DNA from: Oscillospiraceae bacterium
GTDB taxonomy: Bacteria > Bacillota > Clostridia > Oscillospirales > Oscillospiraceae
Length of the DNA stretch: 64,000 bases
Direction: 5' to 3'
NCBI GenBank assembly: GCA_024697625.1
Contig: JAILFJ010000113.1
Span: forward strand, 62,001 to 126,000
A program made the position numbers and the translations under genes. Positions 8,526 to 17,114 of this stretch are shown in pieces. Below the pieces are notes generated by a model that saw only the letters and a list, made by a program, of their open reading frames with translations, searched no databases and was not told the origin of the DNA. Positions within the stretch are counted from its first letter, which is position 1. Every line of letters starts with the position of its first letter.

Positions 8526-10898
8526 ATGGAAAAATCATTCATCACCCTGGAGCTGCCCGCCATTCTGGACATGCTGGCCGGGCAGGCGGAGTCTGAGCTG
8601 GGCAGACAGGCGGCCAGAGAGCTGGAGCCCTCCGCACATCCGGAAGAAGTCCGGCGACGGCTGCTGGAGACCACCGATGCGGCCAGACTCATGACGCTCA
8701 GAGGCAGTCCCTCCTTCTCCGGTGTGAAGGACATCCGTCCCGCGCTGGAACGTGCGCGGCTCGGCGGTGCGCTGAACACCAGGGAGCTTCTGCACATCGC
8801 AGGCCTCGCCCGCTGTGCCAGGCTCTGCAAGTCCTATCTGGCCGACGAGAAAGGCGGGCAGGAAAAGACCAGCATCGACAGTCTTTTTCATGGGCTGCGC
8901 GCGAACCGCTATCTGGAAGAAAAGATCTTCACCTCAATCCCCTCTGAGGACGAGATTGCCGACAGCGCCTCATCGGATCTCGCGGATATCCGAAGGAAGA
9001 TGCGGGCAGCCTCTGCGCGCGCCAGAGATGCGCTGAACAGGATCCTCTCCTCTCCCACCTATGCCAAGGCGCTGCAGGAGCCGATCATCACCATGCGCTC
9101 CGACCGTTATGTTCTCCCGGTACGCGCAGACCACAAGAGCATGGTTCCTGGTCTGGTACACGACATATCGTCCTCCGGTATGACACTGTTTATCGAGCCG
9201 ATGGCTGCCGTGAAGGCCAACAATGAGCTGCGGGAGCTGGCAGCAAAGGAAAAGCTGGAGATCGAACGGATTCTGGCGGAGCTCTCTGCGGAGTGTGCGG
9301 AACACGCTGACGACTTTTCTTCCGACTGCGTCCTTCTGGTCCGGCTTGACCTGATCTTCGCCAAAGCGAAGCTGTCCTATCAGATGAATGCCGTGCCGGC
9401 AGAGTTTTCGGAGAAGGGTATTATCCTGCGCAGGGCAAGGCATCCTCTTCTCGACCCCGCGAAGGCCGTTCCGATCGACCTGATTCTGGGTGAAGAGTTT
9501 GACACGCTGGTCATCACCGGGCCGAATACGGGCGGAAAGACCGTCGCCCTGAAGACCGTGGGCCTTCTCTCGGCGATGAACCAGTGCGGCCTTCACATTC
9601 CGGCTTCCGACGGGAGCGCACTGCCGGTCTTCAGCCACATTCTGGCAGATATCGGCGACGAGCAGAGCATCGAGCAGAATCTCTCGACCTTTTCCGCCCA
9701 CATGAAGAATATTGTCGGGATCCTGGATGTCTGCGAAGCCGGCTCGCTGGTGCTCTTTGACGAGCTGGGCGCCGGAACCGACCCGACGGAAGGCGCGGCG
9801 CTTGCCGTCTCGATCATTGAGGAAGCCCGCCGTCGCGGCGCAGTCATTGCGGCGACGACGCACTATGCCGAGCTCAAGGTCTACGCCACCGACGAGCCCG
9901 GCGTTCAGAACGCCTCCTGCGAGTTTGACGTTGAAACCCTGTGCCCGACCTATCGCCTTCTGGTCGGTATCCCCGGCAAATCCAACGCATTCGCCATCTC
10001 GAAGCGGCTGGGCCTGGACGAGCGCATTATTGAGGATGCCTCCCGTCGGATCGGGACCGAGACCCACAGCTTTGAATCGACCATCGAGAAACTGGAGCAG
10101 ACCCGGCAGGCCCTCGAGCGGGACCGCGAGGAGACGGCCAGGCTGAAGCGGAAGGCGGAGGAAGAGGAGCGGAAGGCAGCCTCTCTGCGGGCTGAGCTCT
10201 CCGTCCGTCTGGACAAAGCCGAGGTGAAGGCCAGACGCGATGCCCAGCGGATCCTGGACGAAGCCCGCGAGACCGCAGACAGCGTGTACGCCGAGCTCGA
10301 CGAGATGCGGCGACGGATCAACGAAGAGCAGGAGACCGACGAAATCAACCGTGCCCGTACCGAACTCCGCCGCAGGCTGAATGAGAAGGAAGCCCTGCTT
10401 CGGGTCCAGGAAGACCTTCCGCAGGCGGAAGAGAAGAAATCTTCCCGTGCGCTTCGGCCCGGAGACATGGTGAAGATCCGCTCGGTAGGTACGAAGGCAG
10501 AGGTGCTTTCTGTCTCGAAGGACGGAAGCGTGACCCTCCGCGCAGGAATCATGACCGTCACTGCGAAGGAGGCGGATCTCCTGCTGCTGGAGGGCGAGGA
10601 GACGGTGAAGAAAAAAACCGCTCCCCCCGCTGCGACCGGAGCCCGCATCATGCATGTGGCTCCCGAGATCGATCTGAGGGGTATGGAGACGCTGGAGGGG
10701 GTTCTGGCCGCGGAGCGCTATCTGGACAGTGCCGTCATGGCAAAGCTGAGAACCGTCACCATTATTCACGGCAAGGGCACCGGCGCTCTGCGGGACGCTG
10801 TGCAGCAGATGCTGCGCCGCAACAAACTTGTGAAAAGCTTCCGCCTCGGGCGCTACGGTGAGGGCGAAGCCGGCGTCACCGTGGTCGAACTGAAATAA
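8526..10898 (+). CDS. mutS2: MutS2 family ATPase/endonuclease
   Basis: This 790-residue MutS2 lacks the mismatch-binding domain of MutS. It has core/lever helices, an ATPase with Walker A GPNTGGKT and Walker B region LFDELGAGTDPTEGAALA, a long charged coiled coil, and a C-terminal Smr domain (IDLRGMETLEG ... IHGKGTGALRDAV). In Firmicutes, MutS2 acts on collided ribosomes or branched DNA and represses recombination; the Smr domain supplies nuclease-type activity. The ATG at 8526 follows a GGAGAAC...GGAG site and gives the usual MEKSFITLELPAIL start. The earlier in-frame ATG at 8457 sits in the promoter. Confidence 0.95.
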   Translation: MEKSFITLELPAILDMLAGQAESELGRQAARELEPSAHPEEVRRRLLETTDAARLMTLRGSPSFSGVKDIRPALERARLGGALNTRELLHIAGLARCARLCKSYLADEKGGQEKTSIDSLFHGLRANRYLEEKIFTSIPSEDEIADSASSDLADIRRKMRAASARARDALNRILSSPTYAKALQEPIITMRSDRYVLPVRADHKSMVPGLVHDISSSGMTLFIEPMAAVKANNELRELAAKEKLEIERILAELSAECAEHADDFSSDCVLLVRLDLIFAKAKLSYQMNAVPAEFSEKGIILRRARHPLLDPAKAVPIDLILGEEFDTLVITGPNTGGKTVALKTVGLLSAMNQCGLHIPASDGSALPVFSHILADIGDEQSIEQNLSTFSAHMKNIVGILDVCEAGSLVLFDELGAGTDPTEGAALAVSIIEEARRRGAVIAATTHYAELKVYATDEPGVQNASCEFDVETLCPTYRLLVGIPGKSNAFAISKRLGLDERIIEDASRRIGTETHSFESTIEKLEQTRQALERDREETARLKRKAEEEERKAASLRAELSVRLDKAEVKARRDAQRILDEARETADSVYAELDEMRRRINEEQETDEINRARTELRRRLNEKEALLRVQEDLPQAEEKKSSRALRPGDMVKIRSVGTKAEVLSVSKDGSVTLRAGIMTVTAKEADLLLLEGEETVKKKTAPPAATGARIMHVAPEIDLRGMETLEGVLAAERYLDSAVMAKLRTVTIIHGKGTGALRDAVQQMLRRNKLVKSFRLGRYGEGEAGVTVVELK

Positions 10899-10954
10899 AT
10901 TTACAGCAGGACACAGGTGAAAAATAGGCAAAACAACGAAAGAGACAAAATCTG

Positions 10955-10983
10955 TTGACGGAAAGCCCAAAATTTGATAAAGT
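10955..10983 (+). promoter_or_regulatory. Promoter of the HPr gene
   Basis: TTGACG (10955-10960), 17 bp, TAAAGT (10978-10983). The leader is about 50 nt and ends with an AAGGAG site before ATG 11041. Confidence 0.72.
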
Positions 10984-11040
10984 ATTTACCGGTGTAACAG
11001 ACCATTGTTTCATTACGAACGATTATAAGGAGTGACTTAG

Positions 11041-11304
11041 ATGGTCAGCAAAGAGGTAGTCATCAACAATCAGGTTGGTCTTCACGCAAGACCCGCGACT
11101 TTCTTTATTCAGAAGGCAAACGAGTTCAAGAGCAGCATCTGGGTTGAGAAGGAAGAGAGAAGAGTTAACGCAAAGAGCCTGCTCGGTGTGCTTTCCCTTG
11201 GGATTGTGAAGGGCACGGAAGTGAGAATCATTGCCGACGGCGCCGATGAGAACGAAGCGATCGAAACGCTTTCCGCGCTGATCGATTCTGACTTCAGCGA
11301 GTAA
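11041..11304 (+). CDS. HPr family phosphocarrier protein
   Basis: This 87-residue HPr fold protein has the phosphorylatable histidine H15 in GLHARPA and the regulatory serine S46 in NAKSLLGVLSLGI. With both residues present it can in principle take phosphate from Enzyme I (transport) and from HPr kinase (catabolite control); Crh-type proteins lack H15. It stands alone between mutS2 and uvrC with its own promoter and a terminator-like hairpin, and no Enzyme I gene is nearby. It could be the general ptsH product or a second HPr-like regulator. Confidence 0.9.
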   Translation: MVSKEVVINNQVGLHARPATFFIQKANEFKSSIWVEKEERRVNAKSLLGVLSLGIVKGTEVRIIADGADENEAIETLSALIDSDFSE

Positions 11305-11332
11305 GCTGCCTCCGATTGGCAACATACAGATC

Positions 11333-11372
11333 AGAACTGCCATTGCGGGTACGCAAGGGCAGTTCTCTTTCT
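11333..11372 (+). terminator. Terminator-like hairpin after the HPr gene
   Basis: AGAACTGCC (from 11333) pairs with GGGCAGTTCT (to 11366), with an inner TTGCG/CGCAA pairing, followed by CTTTCTT. The U-tract is imperfect, so some read-through into uvrC is possible. Confidence 0.65.
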
Positions 11373-11423
11373 TAGGCAAACAGAACGCGGACCGAAATCC
11401 GACGGGTAATTCGGACTGATACA

Positions 11424-13310
11424 ATGGAAGACATCCGGAAAACTCTCCTTGAGAAAGCCAACCGGCTCCCCCTCCTGCCCGGCGTCTACATCATGCTGGA
11501 TGAGAGCGGGACGGTCATCTATGTGGGCAAAGCGAAAAAGCTGAAAAACCGGGTCAGCAGCTACTTTCATGGCGAGCACCTGCCCAAGGTGGCCGCCATG
11601 GCAGAGAAGGTTGCGGATTTCCAGGTGATCGTCGCAGCCAGCGAATTTGAAGCCCTGGTGCTTGAGAATTCTCTGATCAAACGGCACCGGCCGCACTATA
11701 ACATTCTCCTGAAGGACGACAAGGGCTATCCCTTCATCCGTATGGACCGGCAGGCCGATTATCCGCGCATGGAGCTCTCGGCCAGGGCGGAGAAGGACGG
11801 TGCTTCCTACTTCGGTCCCTTCGGGGGTCGGAGCCGGAGCCGCGAGATCATCGACTCCATCACGAAGGCACTGCTTCTTCCGGACTGTTCCAGAGTATTT
11901 CCGAGGGATATCGGCAGGGACCGCCCCTGTCTCAACTATCATATGGGCAGGTGTGCCGGCTGGTGTCTTGCTGACAGCAGCGCCGCGGATTACCGTGTGA
12001 GATGTGACCAGGCCGCCATGATCCTGGACGGAAAGAGCGACGATCTGGTCTCCGCTCTGCGTCAGGAGATGGAATCCGCCGCTGAGGCGCTGCGTTTTGA
12101 GCGCGCTGCGGAGCTGCGGGACCGGATCCGTGCGATTGAAGGGCTGCAGAACCGGCAGCGTGTCGTCGCAACGGTCTTCACCGACACGGACGCCGTCGGT
12201 TTCCGGCGCGGGGCAAAGTGCTGCTTTGCGGTGCTGCACTTTGTGGGCGGCGACCTTGTCGCCAAGGACATCGAGATGCTGGAGGAGCCCCTGGAGGACG
12301 ACGCGGAAGCCGTAGCCGCCCTGGTCCGCCAGTATTACCTTGCCGGCGGCGCCTCTCCCCCGAAAACCATCCTGCTCCCCTGTGAGCTGGAAGACCGGGA
12401 GGAGCTGGAGCAGCTGATCGGCGAAAGCTCCGGAAAGCGGGTCTCTCTTGAGGTTCCGAAGCGGGGCGAAAGACTCCGGCTCGTCGAGAGCGCACAGCTG
12501 AACGCACAGGAGGAGATCCTTCGGCGCACCACCCTCGAACAGCGGCGGAGCAAGACCCTGGAATGGCTCCAGAAGGCGCTGGATCTCGAGACCTTTCCCC
12601 ACCGGATCGAGGCCTTCGACATCTCGAACCTCGGCAACATGGGGATTGTCGCCGCCATGACGGTATTTCAGGACGGAAAGCCCCTGAAGCGGGACTACAG
12701 GAAATTCCGCATCCGGGATCTGGAAGCGCAGGACGATTATGCCAGCATGTATCAGGCGGTAACCAGGCGCTTCCAGCGCTATCTTGACGGGGACGAAAAG
12801 TTCTCGCCCCTGCCCGACCTGCTTCTCATCGACGGCGGCGAGGTGCACACCTCCACCGCACAGCGAGCGCTGGAGGAGCTCGGCCTTTCCGTGCCCTGCT
12901 GCGGCATGGTCAAGGACGACCGCCACCGCACCAGGGCGCTGATCACCGCCGAAGGCCATGAGATCGGTATCAGTGGAAATCAGGCGGTATTCTCCCTCAT
13001 CGGAAACATCCAGGAGGAGACCCACAACAGCGCCATCACCTATCAGCGCAGTCTGCGGAATCAGAGCTTTGCCTCTGAGCTTGACGGGATCGACGGGATC
13101 GGCCCGAAACGCAGGAACGAGCTTCTGAAGCGCTTTCGTTCCCTCAGGGGGATTCAGAGTGCCTCGCTTGCGGAGCTGGAGGATGCGCTGCCCCGGAATG
13201 CCGCAGAGCAGGTCTTCCGCCATTTTCATAAGGAGCAGGACCATTCCGCATTGCAGCAGATGTCCGGACAGGCATCTGCGGGTCAGGAGGAGGAACCGTG
13301 CGAGTCATAA
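11424..13310 (+). CDS. uvrC: Excinuclease ABC subunit C
   Basis: This 628-residue UvrC makes the 3' and 5' incisions of nucleotide excision repair. In order it has an N-terminal GIY-YIG nuclease (PLLPGVYIMLDESGTVIYVG, then KAKKLKNRVSSYF), a UVR motif for UvrB binding (about residues 210-240, ALRFERAAELRDRI), an RNase H-like endonuclease domain (RIEAFDISNLGNMGIVAAM) and tandem helix-hairpin-helix motifs at the end (LDGIDGIGPKRRNELLKRF). No clear Shine-Dalgarno sequence is seen before the ATG, which is unusual for this window. The next gene, rsmD, starts inside its 3' end. Confidence 0.97.
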   Translation: MEDIRKTLLEKANRLPLLPGVYIMLDESGTVIYVGKAKKLKNRVSSYFHGEHLPKVAAMAEKVADFQVIVAASEFEALVLENSLIKRHRPHYNILLKDDKGYPFIRMDRQADYPRMELSARAEKDGASYFGPFGGRSRSREIIDSITKALLLPDCSRVFPRDIGRDRPCLNYHMGRCAGWCLADSSAADYRVRCDQAAMILDGKSDDLVSALRQEMESAAEALRFERAAELRDRIRAIEGLQNRQRVVATVFTDTDAVGFRRGAKCCFAVLHFVGGDLVAKDIEMLEEPLEDDAEAVAALVRQYYLAGGASPPKTILLPCELEDREELEQLIGESSGKRVSLEVPKRGERLRLVESAQLNAQEEILRRTTLEQRRSKTLEWLQKALDLETFPHRIEAFDISNLGNMGIVAAMTVFQDGKPLKRDYRKFRIRDLEAQDDYASMYQAVTRRFQRYLDGDEKFSPLPDLLLIDGGEVHTSTAQRALEELGLSVPCCGMVKDDRHRTRALITAEGHEIGISGNQAVFSLIGNIQEETHNSAITYQRSLRNQSFASELDGIDGIGPKRRNELLKRFRSLRGIQSASLAELEDALPRNAAEQVFRHFHKEQDHSALQQMSGQASAGQEEEPCES

Positions 13311-13843
13311 CAGGGATTGCCGGCGGCCGGAAGCTGAAGAGTCCTTCCGGCGACGGGGTCAGGCCGACAGCCGACCAGGTAAAGCAGGCGATGTTCAATA
13401 TTCTGCAGTTCGATCTGGAGGGCAGGCGGGTACTGGACCTCTTTGCAGGGACCGGCCAGCTTGGGATCGAGGCCCTGAGCCGCGGCGCCCGGGAAGCCGT
13501 CTTTACGGACAGCAGCCGCAGTTCTGTCGAGCTGATCCGTCAGAACCTCTCTCTCTGCCGTCTGGAAGGGGCGGGCAGGGTTCTGAAAACCGATGCGCTG
13601 AGTTATCTCAGCCGCGGCGAGCGCTTTGACGTTATCCTGATTGATCCGCCTTACGACGCGGGACTTTATACCGCGGTACTGGAAAAGATAAATTCCGTTG
13701 ACAACCTGAACGAAGGTGGTATAATAGTTTGTGAGGCACGCGCTGGAACAGCGCTTCCGGAGATGAAGCCTCCTTACCGGAAGCTGAGAGAAAAGACCTA
13801 CGGAAGCGTGAAAATCTGCCTGTTTACAAAGGATGCTGTGTGA
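13298..13843 (+). CDS. rsmD: 16S rRNA (guanine966-N2)-methyltransferase
   Basis: This 181-residue Rossmann methyltransferase of the RsmD family has the N-terminal IAGGRKLKSP...VRPTADQVKQAMFNIL signature. The SAM-binding motif is RVLDLFAGTGQLGIEALSRGA and the catalytic tetrapeptide is DPPY in ILIDPPYDAGLY. It methylates G966 of 16S rRNA. The GTG at 13298 lies inside the end of uvrC, just after a GGAGGA site. rsmD followed by coaD is a widely conserved gene order. Confidence 0.95.
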   Translation: MRVITGIAGGRKLKSPSGDGVRPTADQVKQAMFNILQFDLEGRRVLDLFAGTGQLGIEALSRGAREAVFTDSSRSSVELIRQNLSLCRLEGAGRVLKTDALSYLSRGERFDVILIDPPYDAGLYTAVLEKINSVDNLNEGGIIVCEARAGTALPEMKPPYRKLREKTYGSVKICLFTKDAV

Positions 13844-13847
13844 GGAT

Positions 13848-14348
13848 ATGAGTAAACGCATCGCGATCTGCCCGGGTAGTTTTGATCCGATCACGCTGGG
13901 CCATCTGAATATTATCCGCCGGGCCTCCAGGATCTTCGACGAGGTCGTCGTCTGTGTCACGGTGAATGCCACAAAGACCTCCCCGATGTTCACGGTAGAG
14001 GAGCGGGTAGACATGGCGAGGCGCGCTGTCATCCGCTATCCGAATGTACATGTGGAGTCCTCTTCCATCCTGCTGGCAGAATACGCACGGCAGTTTGACA
14101 ACGCCGTCATCGTAAAGGGCCTGCGCGCCGCGTCAGATTTTGACTATGAGTTCCAGATGAACCTGATCAACAAGAACATCAATCCCGAACTGGAAACGAT
14201 GTTTCTCACTGCCAGCGGAAAATACACCTTTCTCTCCTCCTCCGTTGTGAGAGAAATGGCGAGATACGGCGCTGATCTGACCGGACTCGTACCCAGCGAG
14301 CTGATTGCGGATATTGAAGAAAAAGCAAAGCAATGGAGGAAAGCCTGA
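13848..14348 (+). CDS. coaD: Phosphopantetheine adenylyltransferase
   Basis: This 166-residue nucleotidyltransferase has the PGSFDPITLGHLNII motif (T-x-G-H) at the N-terminus and the YTFLSSSVVREMA motif near the C-terminus. It makes dephospho-CoA from 4'-phosphopantetheine and ATP, the penultimate step of CoA synthesis. The start at 13848 is chosen over an ATG 15 bases upstream because a TGAGGA site lies at the right distance and it gives the family start SKRIAICPGSFDP. Its stop overlaps the next start (TGATG). Confidence 0.97.
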   Translation: MSKRIAICPGSFDPITLGHLNIIRRASRIFDEVVVCVTVNATKTSPMFTVEERVDMARRAVIRYPNVHVESSSILLAEYARQFDNAVIVKGLRAASDFDYEFQMNLINKNINPELETMFLTASGKYTFLSSSVVREMARYGADLTGLVPSELIADIEEKAKQWRKA

Positions 14349-14920
14349 TGGAACGCGGAGACGTCATAGAACTCCTGGACAGTCTGTACAGCATGATCTC
14401 AGAGGCCTGGGGTGTGCCGCTCGGCAACGACAAGTGCATCATCGAGCGTGAGAAGGCGCTGGACATCATCAACGAGGTAAAAGCCGCGCTGCCGTCTTCC
14501 CTTGCGGAAGCCAAACGGCTGGTGGCTGCCCGCGACGAATTCATCGGGAACGCGAAGAAAGAAGCGGAAGCGCTTCGAAAGAGCTCCGAGGAGAGGGCAC
14601 GGGCGCTCGTGGAGGAGCAGGAAGTCATCCGTATCGCCCGGGCTCGCAGTTCCGAGATGATCTCCTCTGCCGAGGCGAAGAGCGCCGAACTCCGCCGTAT
14701 TGCAGGGGACTATGTCGATGACGTCATGCGTCAGGCCGAGGAGAGCCTCCGCAATTCGCTGGAGACGATCCAGTCGGCTCACACCGCCTTCCGTTCTGCC
14801 AACAGCAGCCGTCCTTCTCCGACCGTCTCCTCCACAGCCACACGGCGGGAGCGCAGCGAGCGCACAGAGCGCAGCGCGGAATTTGGCGCAGACGAAAGCA
14901 GCTTCATTACGCTGAAATAA
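14348..14920 (+). CDS. Coiled-coil protein of unknown function downstream of coaD
   Basis: This 190-residue hydrophilic protein has a conserved-looking first 60 residues (DVIELLDSLYSMISEAWGVPLGNDKCIIEREKALDIINEVKAALP), then a long Ala/Glu/Arg-rich coiled coil (about 65-145) and a low-complexity Ser/Arg tail. It has no signal peptide or membrane segment. Similar coaD-linked proteins in Clostridia are labelled ATPase-like or DivIVA-like without functional data. The ATG at 14348 follows GGAGG inside the coaD end; the ATG at 14333 would contain that ribosome-binding site. Confidence 0.75.
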   Translation: MERGDVIELLDSLYSMISEAWGVPLGNDKCIIEREKALDIINEVKAALPSSLAEAKRLVAARDEFIGNAKKEAEALRKSSEERARALVEEQEVIRIARARSSEMISSAEAKSAELRRIAGDYVDDVMRQAEESLRNSLETIQSAHTAFRSANSSRPSPTVSSTATRRERSERTERSAEFGADESSFITLK

Positions 14921-14969
14921 CGGATCGTTCCGCGGCTTCTCCAGACAGCACAGCATATCCGGATATATT

Positions 14970-15022
14970 CATCCGCGGCTTCACACGGGGCCTGATCCCT
15001 CTGTGAAGCCGCGGATGCTTTT
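14970..15022 (+). terminator. Terminator between convergent operons
   Basis: CATCCGCGGCTTCACA (14970-14985) and TGTGAAGCCGCGGATG (15002-15017) form a perfect 16-bp stem followed by CTTTT. The recO stop codon (14981-14983) lies inside the left arm, so the element also marks the end of the minus-strand operon. Confidence 0.9.
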
Positions 15023-15745
15023 ATAATATTCGAGCGTCGGGAGCCTGCGGTCGGCACAGCGCAGCAGCCATTCCTCCGAGACCTTCTCAAGAAGGCGGAG
15101 TTCGTCTTCCGGCAGCCGGAAGGCCAGGATGCGCTTCGCCGGTGCTTCCAGCAGATATCGCAGAACCGATACGCCGTCCTCCGTCAGCGGAAGCGCCCGT
15201 CCCGACTGCCGGCAGGCACGGCACACCAGCCGTCCCTCCTCCGGCAGGAACCGGGGCTCCCGGAGATCCGGACGGCCGCAGACGGCGCAGCCTTCGGTGA
15301 GAGGCGCATAGCCCTCGATGCCCGCGAGCCGGGTTTCAAAGGCCGTCTTGATCTTTCCGCAGCTCCCCAGCCCCTCGCTCAGGGCGAAGATGCAGTTCAG
15401 ACCGAGCTGCATCAGCTCTGGCTCCGGCTGATCCTCTCCCGCAAAACGCTCCAGACACTCGGCAAAATAGCTTGCGAGTGCGAAGCGCTCCAGATCCTGC
15501 CTCAGGCCCTGGAAGCTCTCTTTCACACTGCCCTCTCTTACAGAGTATCGGCCGTTTTTTTCAAACAGCGTCAGCTCCGAGAAGGTGAGCTGCTGCGTGG
15601 CGGCAACAATCCGGCTCTTTTTGCTCAGGGCCCCGTGGGCAGACAGGGTCAGCTTCCCGCTGTCTGCCGTGAGGACAGTCAGAATGCGGTCGGACTCCCG
15701 AAAGCGCACCTCGCGCAGAACCAGTGCGTCCAGCGTCCGGAACAT
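14981..15745 (-). CDS. recO: DNA repair protein RecO
   Basis: This 254-residue RecO has an N-terminal OB fold (RTLDALVLREVRFRESDRIL and LTLSAHGALSKKSR), a central helical domain, and a C-terminal four-cysteine zinc motif (CAVC about residue 155 and CRAC about 178). It loads RecA on SSB-coated DNA with RecR. The ATG overlaps the era stop by one base (TGATG); era-recO is a common pair in Firmicutes. Confidence 0.95.
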   Translation of the reverse strand: MFRTLDALVLREVRFRESDRILTVLTADSGKLTLSAHGALSKKSRIVAATQQLTFSELTLFEKNGRYSVREGSVKESFQGLRQDLERFALASYFAECLERFAGEDQPEPELMQLGLNCIFALSEGLGSCGKIKTAFETRLAGIEGYAPLTEGCAVCGRPDLREPRFLPEEGRLVCRACRQSGRALPLTEDGVSVLRYLLEAPAKRILAFRLPEDELRLLEKVSEEWLLRCADRRLPTLEYYKSIRGFTEGSGPV

Positions 15746-16635
15746 CAGTCCGTATATCCGAAGTTGCGAAGCTGAGCCAGCGAATCCCGCCAGCTCTCCT
15801 TCACCTTGACCCAGGTCTGCAGATTGACCTTCGTTCCGAGAAAGGCTTCCATGTCCGTGCGGGCCTGTTCCCCGATCTTCTTCAGCATGGCGCCTTTCTT
15901 TCCGATGATGATGCCCTTATGGCTGTCCTTCTCACAGTAGACGGTCGCTTCGATGTCAACGATTCCGTTCTCCCGTTCCGAGAATTTCGTGATCTCGACC
16001 GCCGTGCCGTGCGGGATCTCCTTCTCCAGGTTGCGGAGCAGCTTCTCCCGGATGAGTTCCGCGCAGATCTGACGTTCCGGCTGGTCGGTGATCATGTCGT
16101 CCGGGAAGAAGTGCGGCCCTTCGGCAGCCGCCTTTTCCATCTCGTACAGAAGCTCGTCCAGACCCTCTCCCGTCTTCGCGGAGATCGGCAGGATTGCGTC
16201 AAAGCCGTGCCTCCTGCTGTAGACCGCCATGACCTCCAGCAGCTTTTCCTTCTCGATACTGTCGATCTTGTTGATCACCAGCACGGCGGGCAGCTGTTGC
16301 TCCTCAATCCGTGCGATCAGGGACTCCTCCTGCGGCCCGATCGAAGGGATCGGCTCTACCATCAGGAGGACGAGATCCACATCCGCCACGCTCTCCCGTA
16401 CGACGCTGACCATGTAGTCTCCCAGCTTCGTACGCGGCCGGTGAAAGCCCGGCGTATCCATCAGGACGAACTGTGTGCTTCCCCGGTTCACAATGGCCGT
16501 GATCCGGTTTCTGGTCGTCTGCGGCTTGGGGGATACGATGGCAACCTTCTCTCCCACAAGGGCATTGGTGAGAGTGGACTTGCCCACATTCGGCCGTCCG
16601 CAGATCGTGATCATGGCTGATTTGGTCTGATTCAT
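15745..16635 (-). CDS. era: GTPase Era
   Basis: This 296-residue ribosome-assembly GTPase has G1 GRPNVGKSTL, G3 DTPGF, G4 NKID and a C-terminal KH domain (GIIIGKKGAMLKKIGEQAR). Era binds the 3' end of 16S rRNA during 30S maturation. Its start overlaps the ybeY stop (ATGA). The neighbours ybeY and phoH also act in rRNA maturation or are conserved partners. Confidence 0.97.
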   Translation of the reverse strand: MNQTKSAMITICGRPNVGKSTLTNALVGEKVAIVSPKPQTTRNRITAIVNRGSTQFVLMDTPGFHRPRTKLGDYMVSVVRESVADVDLVLLMVEPIPSIGPQEESLIARIEEQQLPAVLVINKIDSIEKEKLLEVMAVYSRRHGFDAILPISAKTGEGLDELLYEMEKAAAEGPHFFPDDMITDQPERQICAELIREKLLRNLEKEIPHGTAVEITKFSERENGIVDIEATVYCEKDSHKGIIIGKKGAMLKKIGEQARTDMEAFLGTKVNLQTWVKVKESWRDSLAQLRNFGYTD

Positions 16636-17114
16636 GTTCCGTCGTCCCCCATAATGATTTTTTCTCTTCCGCGCATCTGCCGTTTCTGCTCTCCCTCGTC
16701 AAGATGGTCATAGCCCAGCAGGTGCAGAACCGAATGGACCGTGAGATACTGGATCTCCCGCTCAAATCCGTGGCCGAATTCCTCTCCCTGCCTCTCGCAG
16801 GCCGGCAGAGAGATCATCATATCCCCGAGCAGAATCTCGCCGGTCTCCGGGTCTCTTTCGCAGACCTCCGGGTCGAAGGCTCCCGGCGTCAGTTCGTTCA
16901 GCGGGAAAGACAGCACGTCCGTCTCCGTGTCCGTATCCCGGAACTCCCGGTTTACACGCCGGATTCCCTCTGCGTCCGTGAGCATCACGCTGATCAGGCA
17001 GGCGTCACGGATGCCCTCGGCATGGAGCGCTCTCTCCGCCGCCTTTTTAATCAGGCCTGCGGCGTTGCGGTGGCCGAGGTTTTTCTTTTCTCTGCTGACT
17101 GCGATTTCGTGCAC
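16632..17114 (-). CDS. ybeY: Endoribonuclease YbeY (rRNA maturation factor)
   Basis: This 160-residue zinc metalloprotein has the H-x3-H-x5-H motif in HSVLHLLGYDH and the upstream NREFRDTDTETDVLSFPL segment. YbeY takes part in 16S rRNA 3'-end processing and 70S quality control. The start is a GTG at 17114 placed six bases after GGAGG, inside the last 68 bases of phoH. An open frame extends further upstream but has no matching site and an unrelated Arg-rich sequence. Confidence 0.94.
   Translation of the reverse strand: MHEIAVSREKKNLGHRNAAGLIKKAAERALHAEGIRDACLISVMLTDAEGIRRVNREFRDTDTETDVLSFPLNELTPGAFDPEVCERDPETGEILLGDMMISLPACERQGEEFGHGFEREIQYLTVHSVLHLLGYDHLDEGEQKRQMRGREKIIMGDDGT

Noticed and set aside
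8970-10970. 666-codon open frame on the minus strand opposite mutS2
   Set aside because: Antisense shadow in GC-biased coding DNA: no ribosome-binding site, no recognisable domain, and mutS2 is certain on the other strand.
11331-13244. 637-codon open frame opposite uvrC
   Set aside because: Antisense shadow of a certain uvrC gene; the translated sequence shows no family features.
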